Part shown: piece after piece, positions 1 to 6,887 of the stretch | How the letters are laid out: each line of letters begins with the position of its first letter | Position numbering within the stretch: the stretch's first letter is position 1 | Assembly: GCA_030704765.1 (NCBI GenBank) | Contig: JAUYDD010000231.1 | Location: forward strand, 1 to 10,728 | Length of the DNA: 10,728 bases | Direction of reading: 5' to 3' | DNA from: Nanobdellota archaeon | GTDB lineage: Archaea > Nanobdellota > Nanobdellia > Pacearchaeales > GW2011-AR1 | Notes under the pieces: model-generated | What the model was told of the DNA's origin: nothing | What the model saw: only the letters and a program-made list of their open reading frames with translations | Databases searched by the model: none | Position numbers and translations under genes: made by a program

Positions 1-67
1 GGGTCGGTTGGGATTGCTAATTTTAAGGCAATTTCTTTATTTTAAAATTCAATTCTAAAGTAAAAAC

Positions 68-74
68 TTATATA
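68..74 (+). promoter_or_regulatory. TATA-like box before the hairpin region and RNase Z
   Basis: The sequence TTATATA fits an archaeal TATA box. A start site about 25 bases downstream would fall near 96-100, immediately before the first hairpin at 101. No comparably placed box is seen right before the RNase Z start at 274, so this may drive a structured leader plus RNase Z, or a separate small RNA. The placement is observed; the function is inferred. Confidence 0.45.
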
Positions 75-100
75 CCAAGTTTCATTAGTGATAATATCAA

Positions 101-178
101 AAAAATTTCCTGAAAAATCGCCTACTCCATCCTGAAGGATGGAGTTTGATCGGCGATTTTTCTGATTCGGAAATTTTT
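101..178 (+). other. three-tier hairpin, possible structured RNA
   Basis: Three nested perfect inverted repeats stack into one 78-base hairpin. The outer arms are 101-110 with 169-178 (10 bp), the middle arms 112-122 with 152-162 (11 bp), and the inner arms 124-132 with 137-145 (9 bp) closing on a TGAA loop. The 5' side has one unpaired T at each junction, while the 3' side has two hexamers, TGATTC and TTGATC. The pattern suggests a folded RNA or a DNA cruciform. It matches no RNA family I recognise. Terminal hairpins of a lost mobile element are an alternative. Confidence 0.5.
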
Positions 179-185
179 AGGATGC

Positions 186-251
186 TCGAGAATTGAAAAC
201 TGTAACATTTGCTACGACCACATGATGAATCATGAGGTTTTCAATTCTCGA
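186..251 (+). repeat. 15-bp perfect inverted repeat with 36-base loop
   Basis: The arms at 186-200 and 237-251 are exact reverse complements over 15 bases. The loop holds a smaller hairpin, CATGA-TGAA-TCATG (221-234), with the same TGAA loop as the hairpin just upstream. The right arm ends 22 bases before the RNase Z start, so the structure lies in the RNase Z leader if transcription begins near 97. It also contains ATGATGA, which resembles a box C, but no matching CTGA box D follows. Confidence 0.5.
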
Positions 252-273
252 CATAAATTTAAAATATTTAAAT

Positions 274-1179
274 ATGAAAATAAATATTACTTTTTTAGGA
301 ACTGCAAGTGCAATTCCAACAAAGACAAGGAACCACACATCAATACTCTTGAATTATAAAGATGAGAATATCTTGATAGATTGTGGTGAAGCTTCTCAAA
401 GGCAGATAAGGATAGCAAAAATAAATCCATGCTCAATAACCAGGATATTGATAACTCATTTTCATGGAGACCATGTTTTTGGGCTTCCTGGTTTGTTCCA
501 GACTCTTGGACTTAATAATTACCAAAAAAAACTCTACATTTATGGGCCAAAAGGAATAAAAGAATTCATAGATAATATTTTCAAATATTTTATCACAACT
601 AAAAAAATAGAATATGAAGCAATAGAAGCCCATGATAAGTTCTTTGAAAATAAGGATTTTGAGCTTCATTCTATACCTCTTGACCATGGTTGCAGATGCC
701 AAGGTTATATATTCAAGGAAAAAGATAAATTAAGGATAAATAAGGATAAGTTCAAAAAACTAAAAATACCAAACACTCCTGAAATAACAAAGATTCTTAA
801 AGGAAAATCTATAAAAATAAACAATAAGATAATTAAGCCAAAAGACTTATTGTACAAAGAAAAAGGTAAGAAAATAAGTTTCATATTTGATACAAGAATG
901 ACTGAATCAATAAAAAAACTTGCTAAAGATTCAGACTTATCGATTATTGACTCTACATTCCTCTCTGGTTCTGATAAAGGAGAAGAAAAAGCTTTTGAAT
1001 ATTACCATATGACATCAGAACAAGCTGGAAAAATAGCAAAACAAAACAAAGTAAAAGAGCTTATATTAACTCATTTTTCTCAAAGATACGAACATAAGGA
1101 AAAATCCATATTAGATGAAGCAAAAAAGATATTTCCAAACACTAGATTAGCCCATGATTTCATGAGAATTGAGGTTTAA
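274..1179 (+). CDS. rnz: ribonuclease Z (tRNA 3'-end endonuclease)
   Basis: This is a metallo-beta-lactamase-fold endonuclease that cuts precursor tRNA after the discriminator base so that CCA can be added. At 301 residues it has normal family length. Visible zinc ligands are the HFHGDH motif (His62, His64, Asp66, His67), His138 in the DHG segment, Asp206 in FDTR and His267 in the THFSQRY segment. YHMTSEQAG near 244-252 corresponds to the conserved His-containing motif before the last ligand. I place the start at ATG 274 because the protein then opens with the family-typical beta strand and GTASAIPT; an in-frame ATG at 232 would add 14 residues lying over a hairpin arm. The 3' end overlaps leuD, on the opposite strand, by 20 bases. 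Confidence 0.93.
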   Translation: MKINITFLGTASAIPTKTRNHTSILLNYKDENILIDCGEASQRQIRIAKINPCSITRILITHFHGDHVFGLPGLFQTLGLNNYQKKLYIYGPKGIKEFIDNIFKYFITTKKIEYEAIEAHDKFFENKDFELHSIPLDHGCRCQGYIFKEKDKLRINKDKFKKLKIPNTPEITKILKGKSIKINNKIIKPKDLLYKEKGKKISFIFDTRMTESIKKLAKDSDLSIIDSTFLSGSDKGEEKAFEYYHMTSEQAGKIAKQNKVKELILTHFSQRYEHKEKSILDEAKKIFPNTRLAHDFMRIEV

Positions 1180-1804
1180 AACATTGAAAAGATAAATAAG
1201 GCAATCTTGTTGCAACTTCTCTAGCTTTATCCTCATTCCTTTGCAAAACAGAAAATGCATCCCAACTTCCATTAATCAATGCTTGTCTTGTTCCTTCTGG
1301 AATTTCACATCCAACAATCTTATCAATATATGAAACAGTTTTAGCAAGAAGATTAACAGCAACATTAGTTTCTGGGTCTTTCTCAACACGTTTTACTAAT
1401 AAACTAATATCCTCGCGAGATATCCTGACTGCAGCAATTCCTATTGTTGCACAATTACCATCAAATATATCAGCATAACTTTCAGCAATTATCCCTCTTA
1501 TTCCAAATCTATATAATCCTTGCGGAGCATGTTCTCTTGAACTTCCTGTTCCATAATTTGCTCCTGCAATTAAAATGCTCCCTCTAGAATATTTTGGATT
1601 ATTGAACGGATGTTCAACAACTTTTTGTCCATCCTTAAATCTCTCATCAAAATAAACATACTCTCCCATTCTCTTGAAAGTAGTTTCTTTCATGAACCTT
1701 GCAGGAAGAATATCATCTGTATTCTGATTATCAGCAGGTTTTGGAATTCCACTTCCATTTACCAATACAATTTTTTGTGATGGAACTAATAATCTATCTG
1801 TCAT
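1160..1804 (-). CDS. leuD: 3-isopropylmalate dehydratase, small subunit (bacterial type)
   Basis: This is the swivel-domain subunit that pairs with LeuC to isomerise 2- and 3-isopropylmalate through isopropylmaleate in leucine synthesis. The 214 residues match the long bacterial LeuD rather than the roughly 165-residue archaeal form. The signature GTGSSREHA lies at 85-93, where the usual Cys is Thr86, and NTDDILPARFM at 28-38 corresponds to the N-terminal substrate loop. The INGSWDAF segment aligns with the usual LLNGLD-like region. It starts one base after the leuC stop, so the two are probably co-transcribed and possibly translationally coupled. The C-terminus runs 20 bases into the opposite-strand RNase Z gene. 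A related hydro-lyase substrate cannot be excluded. Confidence 0.88.
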   Translation of the reverse strand: MTDRLLVPSQKIVLVNGSGIPKPADNQNTDDILPARFMKETTFKRMGEYVYFDERFKDGQKVVEHPFNNPKYSRGSILIAGANYGTGSSREHAPQGLYRFGIRGIIAESYADIFDGNCATIGIAAVRISREDISLLVKRVEKDPETNVAVNLLAKTVSYIDKIVGCEIPEGTRQALINGSWDAFSVLQRNEDKAREVATRLPYLSFQCFKPQFS

Positions 1805-1805
1805 T

Positions 1806-3203
1806 TTACATATACTCCCTAGGATCTACAATCCTGCCTTCTATTGCAGCTGCAGCAGCACTATAAGGACTCATCAGATGAGTCCTTCCTGTCGGGCTTC
1901 CCTGTCTTCCAATAAAATTCCTATTTGAAGTTGAAGCACTTCTTTGATAACCAACTAGTTTATCAGGATTCATAGCAATGCACATGGAACATCCAGGATT
2001 TCTCCACTCAGCTCCAGCTTCTAAAAATATTCTGTCTAATCCTTCGATTTCAGCTTCTCTTTTAACTGACTCTGAACCTGGAACAATCAAAGTTTTAACT
2101 TTAACTTTTTTTCCTTTTAAAATCCTTGAAGCTAGTCTTAAATCACTTATTCTTCCATTAGTGCATGAACCAATAAAAACAACATCAATAGGAGTTCCAT
2201 AAATTTTATCTCCAGGCTTAAGCCCCATATATCTATAAGCTATCTCAACTTCTTTTCTTGCATCTCCCTCATAATTCTCAACAACAGGCATTGTTTCATG
2301 AATCATGATTGCTTGTTCTGGATTTATTCCCCAAGTTACCATAGGAGCTAAATTTGAAACATCAATCTCTTTAATATCATCATAAACTGCATCAGCATCT
2401 GACTTTACTGATTCCCAAAATTTAATAGCCCTGTCAAATTCAGAATCTTTTGGAGCAAATCTTCTTCCAGCTAAATAACCAAAAGTCTTCTCATCAGGAT
2501 TAACATAACCTGATTTTGCTCCACCTTCAACAGCCATATTGCACAAAGTCATCCTTGATTCCATTCCCATACTATTAACTACAGAGCCATCAAACTCATA
2601 AGCAAAACCATTTCCTCCTTTAACTCCTAATTCCCTCATCATATCTAAAGCAATATCTTTTGAAAATACTCCCATTCCCAATCTTCCATTAAGATTAATT
2701 CTCCTAACTTTCAATTCTTTATCCATTGCAAATGTTTGTGTAGCAAGAACATGAAAAACTTGTGTTGTTCCGAAACCAAAAGCCAATGCTCCAAATGCTC
2801 CATATGTGCTTGTATGTGAATCACCACAAACTGCAACCATTCCCGGTAAAATAAATCCTTGTTCTGGAAAAATAATATGACAAATCCCATGACCATTTCC
2901 AGGACTAAAATAAGTTATTCCAAATTCTCTAACATTATCTTCAAAAGTCTTAGTCAATAATTCTGCCTGAGAATCTAAAAAAGGCCGAGAATAATCATTT
3001 GTAGGAATAACATGATCAACAACAGCAAAGGTTAATTCAGGATGTTTAACTTTCAATCCCTTTTCCCTTAAATCTCCAAATGCAGGAGCACTTGTAGCAT
3101 CATGCATTAAATGTCTTCCAACAAAAACCTGCCTTCTTCCATCATCCAGAAAATCCACTGTATGCAAATCCAAAACTTTGTTGTATAATGTTCTTTCTGC
3201 CAT
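1806..3203 (-). CDS. leuC: 3-isopropylmalate dehydratase, large subunit (bacterial type)
   Basis: This is the catalytic subunit of the aconitase-family isomerase, carrying a [4Fe-4S] cluster. The three cluster cysteines are visible as Cys347 in GSCTNGR and Cys405 and Cys408 in PGCSMC. Other family segments are VCGDSHTSTYGAFGALAFG (126-144) and STSNRNFIGRQG (424-435). At 465 residues it matches the bacterial LeuC class (the E. coli protein is 466) rather than the shorter archaeal class of about 420, which suggests acquisition from bacteria. It lies 2 bases after leuB and 1 base before leuD on the same strand. No sequence mark of decay is seen, and its base composition resembles its neighbours. 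Confidence 0.92.
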   Translation of the reverse strand: MAERTLYNKVLDLHTVDFLDDGRRQVFVGRHLMHDATSAPAFGDLREKGLKVKHPELTFAVVDHVIPTNDYSRPFLDSQAELLTKTFEDNVREFGITYFSPGNGHGICHIIFPEQGFILPGMVAVCGDSHTSTYGAFGALAFGFGTTQVFHVLATQTFAMDKELKVRRINLNGRLGMGVFSKDIALDMMRELGVKGGNGFAYEFDGSVVNSMGMESRMTLCNMAVEGGAKSGYVNPDEKTFGYLAGRRFAPKDSEFDRAIKFWESVKSDADAVYDDIKEIDVSNLAPMVTWGINPEQAIMIHETMPVVENYEGDARKEVEIAYRYMGLKPGDKIYGTPIDVVFIGSCTNGRISDLRLASRILKGKKVKVKTLIVPGSESVKREAEIEGLDRIFLEAGAEWRNPGCSMCIAMNPDKLVGYQRSASTSNRNFIGRQGSPTGRTHLMSPYSAAAAAIEGRIVDPREYM

Positions 3204-3205
3204 TT

Positions 3206-4357
3206 TTAAACTGCACTCGTTGAAATGTATTTTATAGTTTGATTAATAAGTTCGTCTAAATTTTTTTGTTTATAATCAGGATCCCTTAAATTTGCAAGAG
3301 CAGCTTCCTTTAATAAATCTGCAGCTTTTTTTTCACCCATTTGTTCAAGCATCATTGCATAGGACATAAATGCAGCTTCAGGTCTGACTCTTTGAATTAA
3401 ATCTTCTCTTTTAGTTCCAGCTATAAGTTTTCCATCTATAGAGTTATACCATTTATCAGGAGCACTTCCATGAATCGGTTCAAACATTGATGGAAATCTT
3501 CCACTAGGATTAATATTTCCAGAAACCGCACTTCCGATTCCTCCTTGTATAACTGCACCTAAATCAGTTGCAATATCACCAAACATATTTTCAGTTAAAA
3601 TAACATCAAATTGTTCTGGAGCAAGCACCATTTGCATCATTAGATTATCAACATGAATATATCTAACATCTAAATCAGTTCTAGAAGAAAATTCTTTATA
3701 AACTCTTTCCCAAGGAACTGCTGCAAAAGTTAGAATATTAGTTTTAAATGCAAAATGTAACCTAGGTGTTCTATTAGTTCTTCTTTCTTTTCTATCTAAT
3801 GCCCTATCTGCTGCAAATTCAGCCAACCTCTTAACACCCCTATAAGAACAGACCATTTTTTGAATTCCAACTTCATCATCAGTTCCTCTGTTCAAAACTT
3901 CTCCTTGAGCAACATACAATCCTTCAGAGTTTTCTCTACAAATTTCAAAATTAATATCTTTAGAAGTCTTTCCAACAATGATTGAAGGGATACCTTCTTG
4001 TAAAATCACGGGCCTTAGATTAACATACTGATCAAATGCTTGTCTTAATTTTAATAATATACCTACTTCTAATACTCCTGGTTTTATTTTTGTTGGATCA
4101 CCAACAGCGCCTAAATATAATTGGTCATTTTGAGCAAGAACCTCTAATTCTTCATCCCCTAATTCATTTATATCTCTTTCATTAAAATAATCAGCATTAT
4201 AAGGATAATGAATATGTCTAATTGGCATAGACAAATGCCTTTCTAAATAAGGGTATAACTCAAGAACAGCACTAGTTACTGTAATTCCATTTAAATCTCC
4301 AGCAATAACTCCAACACGATATTCTCCATCATATTTTGGTTTTGGAACACTAATCAT
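3206..4357 (-). CDS. leuB: isopropylmalate dehydrogenase-family enzyme
   Basis: This beta-decarboxylating dehydrogenase should oxidise 3-isopropylmalate to 2-oxoisocaproate with NAD+. Catalytic-site positions are present: Arg105, Arg115 (NLRP), Arg141, Tyr148, Lys205 (FKTN), Asp237 (HVDN), Asp261 and Asp265 (GDIATD). The MFEPIHGSAPD cofactor loop is at 291-301. The string LGAVGDPTKIKPGVLE and the LLKLRQAFDQYVNLRP segment resemble actinobacterial LeuB, and RENSEGLY resembles the tartrate/isocitrate-like branch. One oddity: the near-invariant N-terminal GDGIGPEV loop reads GDLNGITV (20-27), and the protein has a C-terminal extension, giving 383 residues. Position before leuC and leuD favours leucine synthesis, but a related substrate is possible. 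Confidence 0.78.
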   Translation of the reverse strand: MISVPKPKYDGEYRVGVIAGDLNGITVTSAVLELYPYLERHLSMPIRHIHYPYNADYFNERDINELGDEELEVLAQNDQLYLGAVGDPTKIKPGVLEVGILLKLRQAFDQYVNLRPVILQEGIPSIIVGKTSKDINFEICRENSEGLYVAQGEVLNRGTDDEVGIQKMVCSYRGVKRLAEFAADRALDRKERRTNRTPRLHFAFKTNILTFAAVPWERVYKEFSSRTDLDVRYIHVDNLMMQMVLAPEQFDVILTENMFGDIATDLGAVIQGGIGSAVSGNINPSGRFPSMFEPIHGSAPDKWYNSIDGKLIAGTKREDLIQRVRPEAAFMSYAMMLEQMGEKKAADLLKEAALANLRDPDYKQKNLDELINQTIKYISTSAV

Positions 4358-4380
4358 CTAAAAATCATTAATAAACTGCT

Positions 4381-4399
4381 TTTTAAAGATTTATATAAT
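4381..4399 (-). promoter_or_regulatory. TATA-like region for leuBCD
   Basis: On the minus strand this AT-rich stretch holds two TATA candidates, one about 24-32 and one about 33-42 bases before the leuB start. It lies in the 46-base gap between the membrane-protein gene and leuB, so leuBCD can have its own promoter and need not read through from upstream. Confidence 0.4.
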
Positions 4400-4403
4400 T
4401 CAT

Positions 4404-4667
4404 CTACTTTCTTTTCTTTTTATTTATTGCTTTTTCTCTTTTTTTTGTCAAGGTTTTATATAAGAAAAATCCTATGACTATTATTGCTAAAAAAACATAT
4501 ATTAATATCTCAGCTTTTAAACTAGCAAGACCATCTTCATTAGTGTTCACATATTTCACAGATACAAAAAATAAGAAAGTCAAAAATAACATTGCAATAA
4601 TGGTTAATATTCCAAATATAGAAAAAACAACAAAATCTCCTGATTCTCCTTTTCTTGAAAATACCAT
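4404..4667 (-). CDS. small two-helix membrane protein, function unknown
   Basis: I do not recognise this 87-residue protein. It has a short polar N-terminus, a long hydrophobic stretch at about 12-38 (FVVFSIFGILTIIAML and onward), a polar loop with NTNEDG, a second hydrophobic stretch at about 52-70 and a very basic tail rich in KKR. This predicts two membrane helices with the basic tail in the cytoplasm, which also puts the short N-terminus inside. The ATG at 4667 is preceded at 22-30 bases by a TATA-like box, supporting a real leaderless gene. The open frame on the opposite strand here has no such support. Confidence 0.6.
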   Translation of the reverse strand: MVFSRKGESGDFVVFSIFGILTIIAMLFLTFLFFVSVKYVNTNEDGLASLKAEILIYVFLAIIVIGFFLYKTLTKKREKAINKKKRK

Positions 4668-4688
4668 TATATATTATAAATAACTAGA

Positions 4689-4697
4689 TATTTAAAG
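4689..4697 (-). promoter_or_regulatory. TATA-like box for the two-helix membrane protein
   Basis: Read on the minus strand this is CTTTAAATA, ending 22 bases before the ATG at 4667. That is the spacing expected for a leaderless archaeal transcript. Confidence 0.45.
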
Positions 4698-4778
4698 ATT
4701 ATCAAAGTTCCAACTAAATTTTAGTGTTTAAGAACTTATTAACCGTGCTATAATCTAAATAGGTCAAAGCTCAAATTC

Positions 4779-5024
4779 TTATTGCTTAGCCATACTAGCA
4801 GGAGAAATAAAAATTATAGTGTCTCCTCTTAAGAAGGTTAATCCAACACTTCTTTTACTCTCGTTGTCAATTATCTCTTTAGCATTATCCAAGACAATAT
4901 TTATATGTATGTCAAACGCTAGAAGAGTACCGACCATCTGCTTGTTGTTTTTTAGTTGAACCAATACCTCTTTGCCTTTAGCATTGTTCAACACATCCAG
5001 TGGCCTCTCTATTCCATTAACCAT
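4779..5024 (-). CDS. lsm: Sm-like (Lsm) archaeal RNA-binding protein
   Basis: Archaeal Sm-like proteins assemble into rings, usually heptamers, that bind U-rich RNA. The 81-residue chain is a single Sm fold. ERPLDVL opens the N-terminal helix, the Sm1 motif includes GTLLAFDIHINIVLDNA (32-48) with the RNA-contact residues Asp38, His40 and Asn42, and the Sm2 motif is LRGDTIIFISP (65-75). I choose the ATG at 5024: an upstream in-frame TTG at 5036 would add only four residues, and the TATA-like box sits 23-30 bases before 5024, as for a leaderless start. The gene is transcribed away from the MITE-like element inserted about 55 bases upstream of this start. Confidence 0.9.
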   Translation of the reverse strand: MVNGIERPLDVLNNAKGKEVLVQLKNNKQMVGTLLAFDIHINIVLDNAKEIIDNESKRSVGLTFLRGDTIIFISPASMAKQ

Positions 5025-5046
5025 AAAGAGTTTCAATTTATTAGGT

Positions 5047-5054
5047 ATATAAAT
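5047..5054 (-). promoter_or_regulatory. TATA-like box for the Lsm gene
   Basis: On the minus strand this reads TTTATATA, a strong archaeal TATA match. It lies 23-30 bases before ATG 5024, so it also decides the start codon of the Lsm gene in favour of that ATG over the TTG at 5036. Confidence 0.6.
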
Positions 5055-5078
5055 ATTTCTATAAGAGTGTATTGGTGC

Positions 5079-5093
5079 GTTAAAGGTTGGTGG
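5079..5093 (+). repeat. left 15-bp target-site duplication of the MITE-like element
   Basis: GTTAAAGGTTGGTGG is repeated exactly at 5309-5323. The bases flanking the two copies differ, so the match is exactly 15 bp and abuts the inverted repeats with no gap. Confidence 0.75.
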
Positions 5094-5308
5094 TGTGTAG
5101 GTTCATGACATTTGTCCGCTCTAAAATCCTGTATTCACTTATAGAATAATAGACTAATTATTAATAATTCAATAAACTATCTATTGATAATAGTATAAAT
5201 TATCGAGGAGCTATAACTATCTCATAATTTTATCCTCTATGAAGAAGTATTTTATAATTGGGAATCTTATTATTTTGATAGGTAAGACATTTCTTATGAA
5301 CCTACACA
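5094..5308. mobile_element. 215-bp MITE-like non-coding element
   Basis: The element is bounded by perfect 13-bp inverted repeats: TGTGTAGGTTCAT at 5094-5106 and its reverse complement at 5296-5308. These abut an exact 15-bp direct repeat, GTTAAAGGTTGGTGG, at 5079-5093 and 5309-5323. The interior has no open frame of note and a short GAGGA/TCCTC inverted repeat (5205-5237). Perfect ends plus a perfect flanking duplication indicate insertion by a transposase acting in trans. Ends beginning TGT and a duplication of up to 15 bp are compatible with the IS481 family, but the ends differ from those of the IS481-like copy at 8836-9781. It lies between the Lsm promoter and the restriction-enzyme promoter. 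Confidence 0.75.
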
Positions 5309-5323
5309 GTTAAAGGTTGGTGG
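5309..5323 (+). repeat. right 15-bp target-site duplication of the MITE-like element
   Basis: This is the second exact copy of GTTAAAGGTTGGTGG, starting directly after the right inverted repeat. It ends 6 bases before the restriction-endonuclease TATA-like box. Confidence 0.75.
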
Positions 5324-5328
5324 AAAGG

Positions 5329-5338
5329 GTTTTAAATA
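5329..5338 (+). promoter_or_regulatory. TATA-like box for the restriction endonuclease
   Basis: GTTTTAAATA lies 20-29 bases before the ATG at 5358, consistent with a leaderless or near-leaderless transcript. The MITE-like element ends just upstream, so it may have replaced upstream control sequence. Confidence 0.5.
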
Positions 5339-5357
5339 AAGTTTTCTTAGCTTTTTT

Positions 5358-5999
5358 ATGAAAAAAGAAGAAAACATAGATATTCAAGATTTATTTAATG
5401 ACAAGGTTATTGTTTCTAAAATCCAAAATAAATTACCTAATCTTTTTAGAGTAGCTGAAATAGAAACTTCAAGAGCTGGAAAAATAGGTATGGAAGTAGG
5501 TTCAGTAAGAGAAAAAGTAATTAGTGCATTACTTATTTACAAATTTGGGAAAGAGAAGGTTAATACAGATATTCCCATAACAGAACCAGAAACAGATGTA
5601 ATTATTGGAAATAAAGATATTTCAATAAAAACAATAACAGCTAATGGTGGAGTTAAAGCTGTTTGGACGGTAGACGCTCAGAGTTCTCAGAACTTTATAA
5701 ATAATTATAAGCCCAAATGCGATATTCTTTTAATTCAAATTTGGTGGGGTTTAGAGAAAGATAGTTTTTTCTTAATCCCTTTGGAAGTTCAAGAAGAGAT
5801 ATTTAAAAAATTAGGTAAAAATAATTACTTTAACTTACCAAAAGCGGGAACAAATCCTCGTGGAGTTGAATTTAATCGATTAGCTATAGAAGAAATGTTA
5901 AAACATCCAAAAACCTTAAAGATTAGAATAAAATGGGATAAGGAAAATTTAAAACATGATGTTTACGAGAGATGGGTGGAATATTGGGAGCAAGATTAA
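5358..5999 (+). CDS. type II restriction endonuclease, ThaI-like
   Basis: The 213-residue protein resembles ThaI-family restriction enzymes, which cut DNA at short palindromes; ThaI itself recognises CGCG. I rely on overall recall of the family: the ETSRAGKIGMEVGSVREK segment (36-53), a candidate PD-(D/E)xK core made of Asp80 and the SIK motif ending at Lys91, and the KAGTNPRGVEF segment (162-172). The core assignment is tentative. It faces a DNA methyltransferase tail to tail with a 4-base overlap, the usual company of a restriction enzyme, which strengthens the call independently. The protein looks full length. The recognition sequence cannot be read from the sequence; one CGCG occurs in the window, near 1415. 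Confidence 0.68.
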   Translation: MKKEENIDIQDLFNDKVIVSKIQNKLPNLFRVAEIETSRAGKIGMEVGSVREKVISALLIYKFGKEKVNTDIPITEPETDVIIGNKDISIKTITANGGVKAVWTVDAQSSQNFINNYKPKCDILLIQIWWGLEKDSFFLIPLEVQEEIFKKLGKNNYFNLPKAGTNPRGVEFNRLAIEEMLKHPKTLKIRIKWDKENLKHDVYERWVEYWEQD

Positions 6000-6886
6000 T
6001 TTTTTTGATTAGTAAATTCTTTTATTCTTTCTTCTGCTAATTTACAATATTCTTTATCAATATCGTAACCAATATAATTTCTCTTTGTCTTTAATGCGGC
6101 TAAAGCCGTCTGACCGCTCCCCATAAAGGGGTCTAGGATAATATCTCCTTCAAAGCTATATAACTCTATTAATCTTCTTGGCAATTCTTCTGGAAAAGGA
6201 GCGGGATGTCCTATTTTCCTTGCTGATGTAGCTGGAAAAGTCCAGATACTCTTTGTAAAGTCCATAAACTCTCTTTTTTCAATTGTGTCTTGTTTATTAT
6301 CTTTAAATCTTGAATAATTATCTTTAGAAAATATCAAAATATATTCATGAACATCCCTTAATGTAGGATTTTTTGCACTTTGCCAACTGCCCCATGCTGT
6401 TGATGTTCCCGCACTTGAAGATTTGTCCCAAATTATTTCTCCCCTCATTAAAAAACCCAATTCAGACATTATTTGAATGATATGAGCATGAAGAGGTAAA
6501 TAGGGTTTTCTTCCAAGGTTAGCGATATTAATACCTACTCTTCCACCAGTGACTAAAACTCTTTTTACTTCTATAAATACATTTTTTAAGAGTGTTAAAT
6601 ATTCTTCAAGACTTAAATCTTTATCGTATTCTTTACCAACATTATATGGTGGAGAAGTAATCATTAAATGAATAGAATTATCTGGCAATTCTTTCATATG
6701 TTCGCTTGAAGAACAAATTATCTTATTTAAGAATTGTTTTGGGATTTCATTTTCATTTTCAAAATGTTCTTTTTGTCCATTTTCTCCATTTATCTTTTTA
6801 TACATTTTAGAGTTATAGAACTTTGAAGAATCATGATTAAGTCTTGCAGATACTCCAAAAGAACTTGTTTGTGTTCCATTTACCAT
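5996..6886 (-). CDS. beta-class DNA methyltransferase (N4-cytosine/N6-adenine)
   Basis: This S-adenosylmethionine-dependent enzyme should protect the host site from the adjacent restriction enzyme. The catalytic motif IV is TSPPYNVG (77-84), and the AdoMet-binding motif I is DPFMGSGQT (252-260) near the C-terminus. The order, catalytic before AdoMet-binding, defines the beta class, and SPPY favours N4-cytosine methylation. HPAPFPEELP (227-236) corresponds to motif X. The N-terminal stretch SSFGVSARLNHDSSKFYNSK is typical of related m4C enzymes. At 296 residues it is complete. It starts one base after the zinc-ribbon gene stop, so the two form an operon, and it converges on the endonuclease with a 4-base overlap. 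Confidence 0.88.
   Translation of the reverse strand: MVNGTQTSSFGVSARLNHDSSKFYNSKMYKKINGENGQKEHFENENEIPKQFLNKIICSSSEHMKELPDNSIHLMITSPPYNVGKEYDKDLSLEEYLTLLKNVFIEVKRVLVTGGRVGINIANLGRKPYLPLHAHIIQIMSELGFLMRGEIIWDKSSSAGTSTAWGSWQSAKNPTLRDVHEYILIFSKDNYSRFKDNKQDTIEKREFMDFTKSIWTFPATSARKIGHPAPFPEELPRRLIELYSFEGDIILDPFMGSGQTALAALKTKRNYIGYDIDKEYCKLAEERIKEFTNQKN
6000..6006 (+). terminator. T-tract after the restriction endonuclease
   Basis: Seven T residues follow directly after the endonuclease stop codon. Archaeal RNA polymerase often terminates at such U-tracts. The tract lies outside the convergent methyltransferase gene by only one base. Confidence 0.3.
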
Positions 6887-6887
6887 T

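Noticed and set aside
1..60. Short open frame at the left edge ending near 45, possibly the end of a preceding gene
   Set aside because: Only 14 codons are open and the product is not recognisable, which is too little to support a gene.
221..251. Possible C/D-box small RNA, from ATGATGA at 222-228 resembling box C
   Set aside because: No CTGA box D or internal D'/C' pair is found at suitable spacing, and the motif is explained as part of the CATGA-TGAA-TCATG hairpin.
232..273. Upstream ATG at 232 as the RNase Z start
   Set aside because: The extra 14 residues lie over a hairpin arm and precede the family-typical N-terminus, which begins at ATG 274.
433..702. Minus-strand open frame inside RNase Z
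   Set aside because: It lies antisense to a gene with full catalytic motifs and has no recognisable features.
1978..2896. Open frames overlapping leuC on either strand (1978-2202 plus, 2711-2896 minus)
   Set aside because: They overlap well-conserved LeuC segments, including the Fe-S cysteine region, and show no motifs or promoters of their own.
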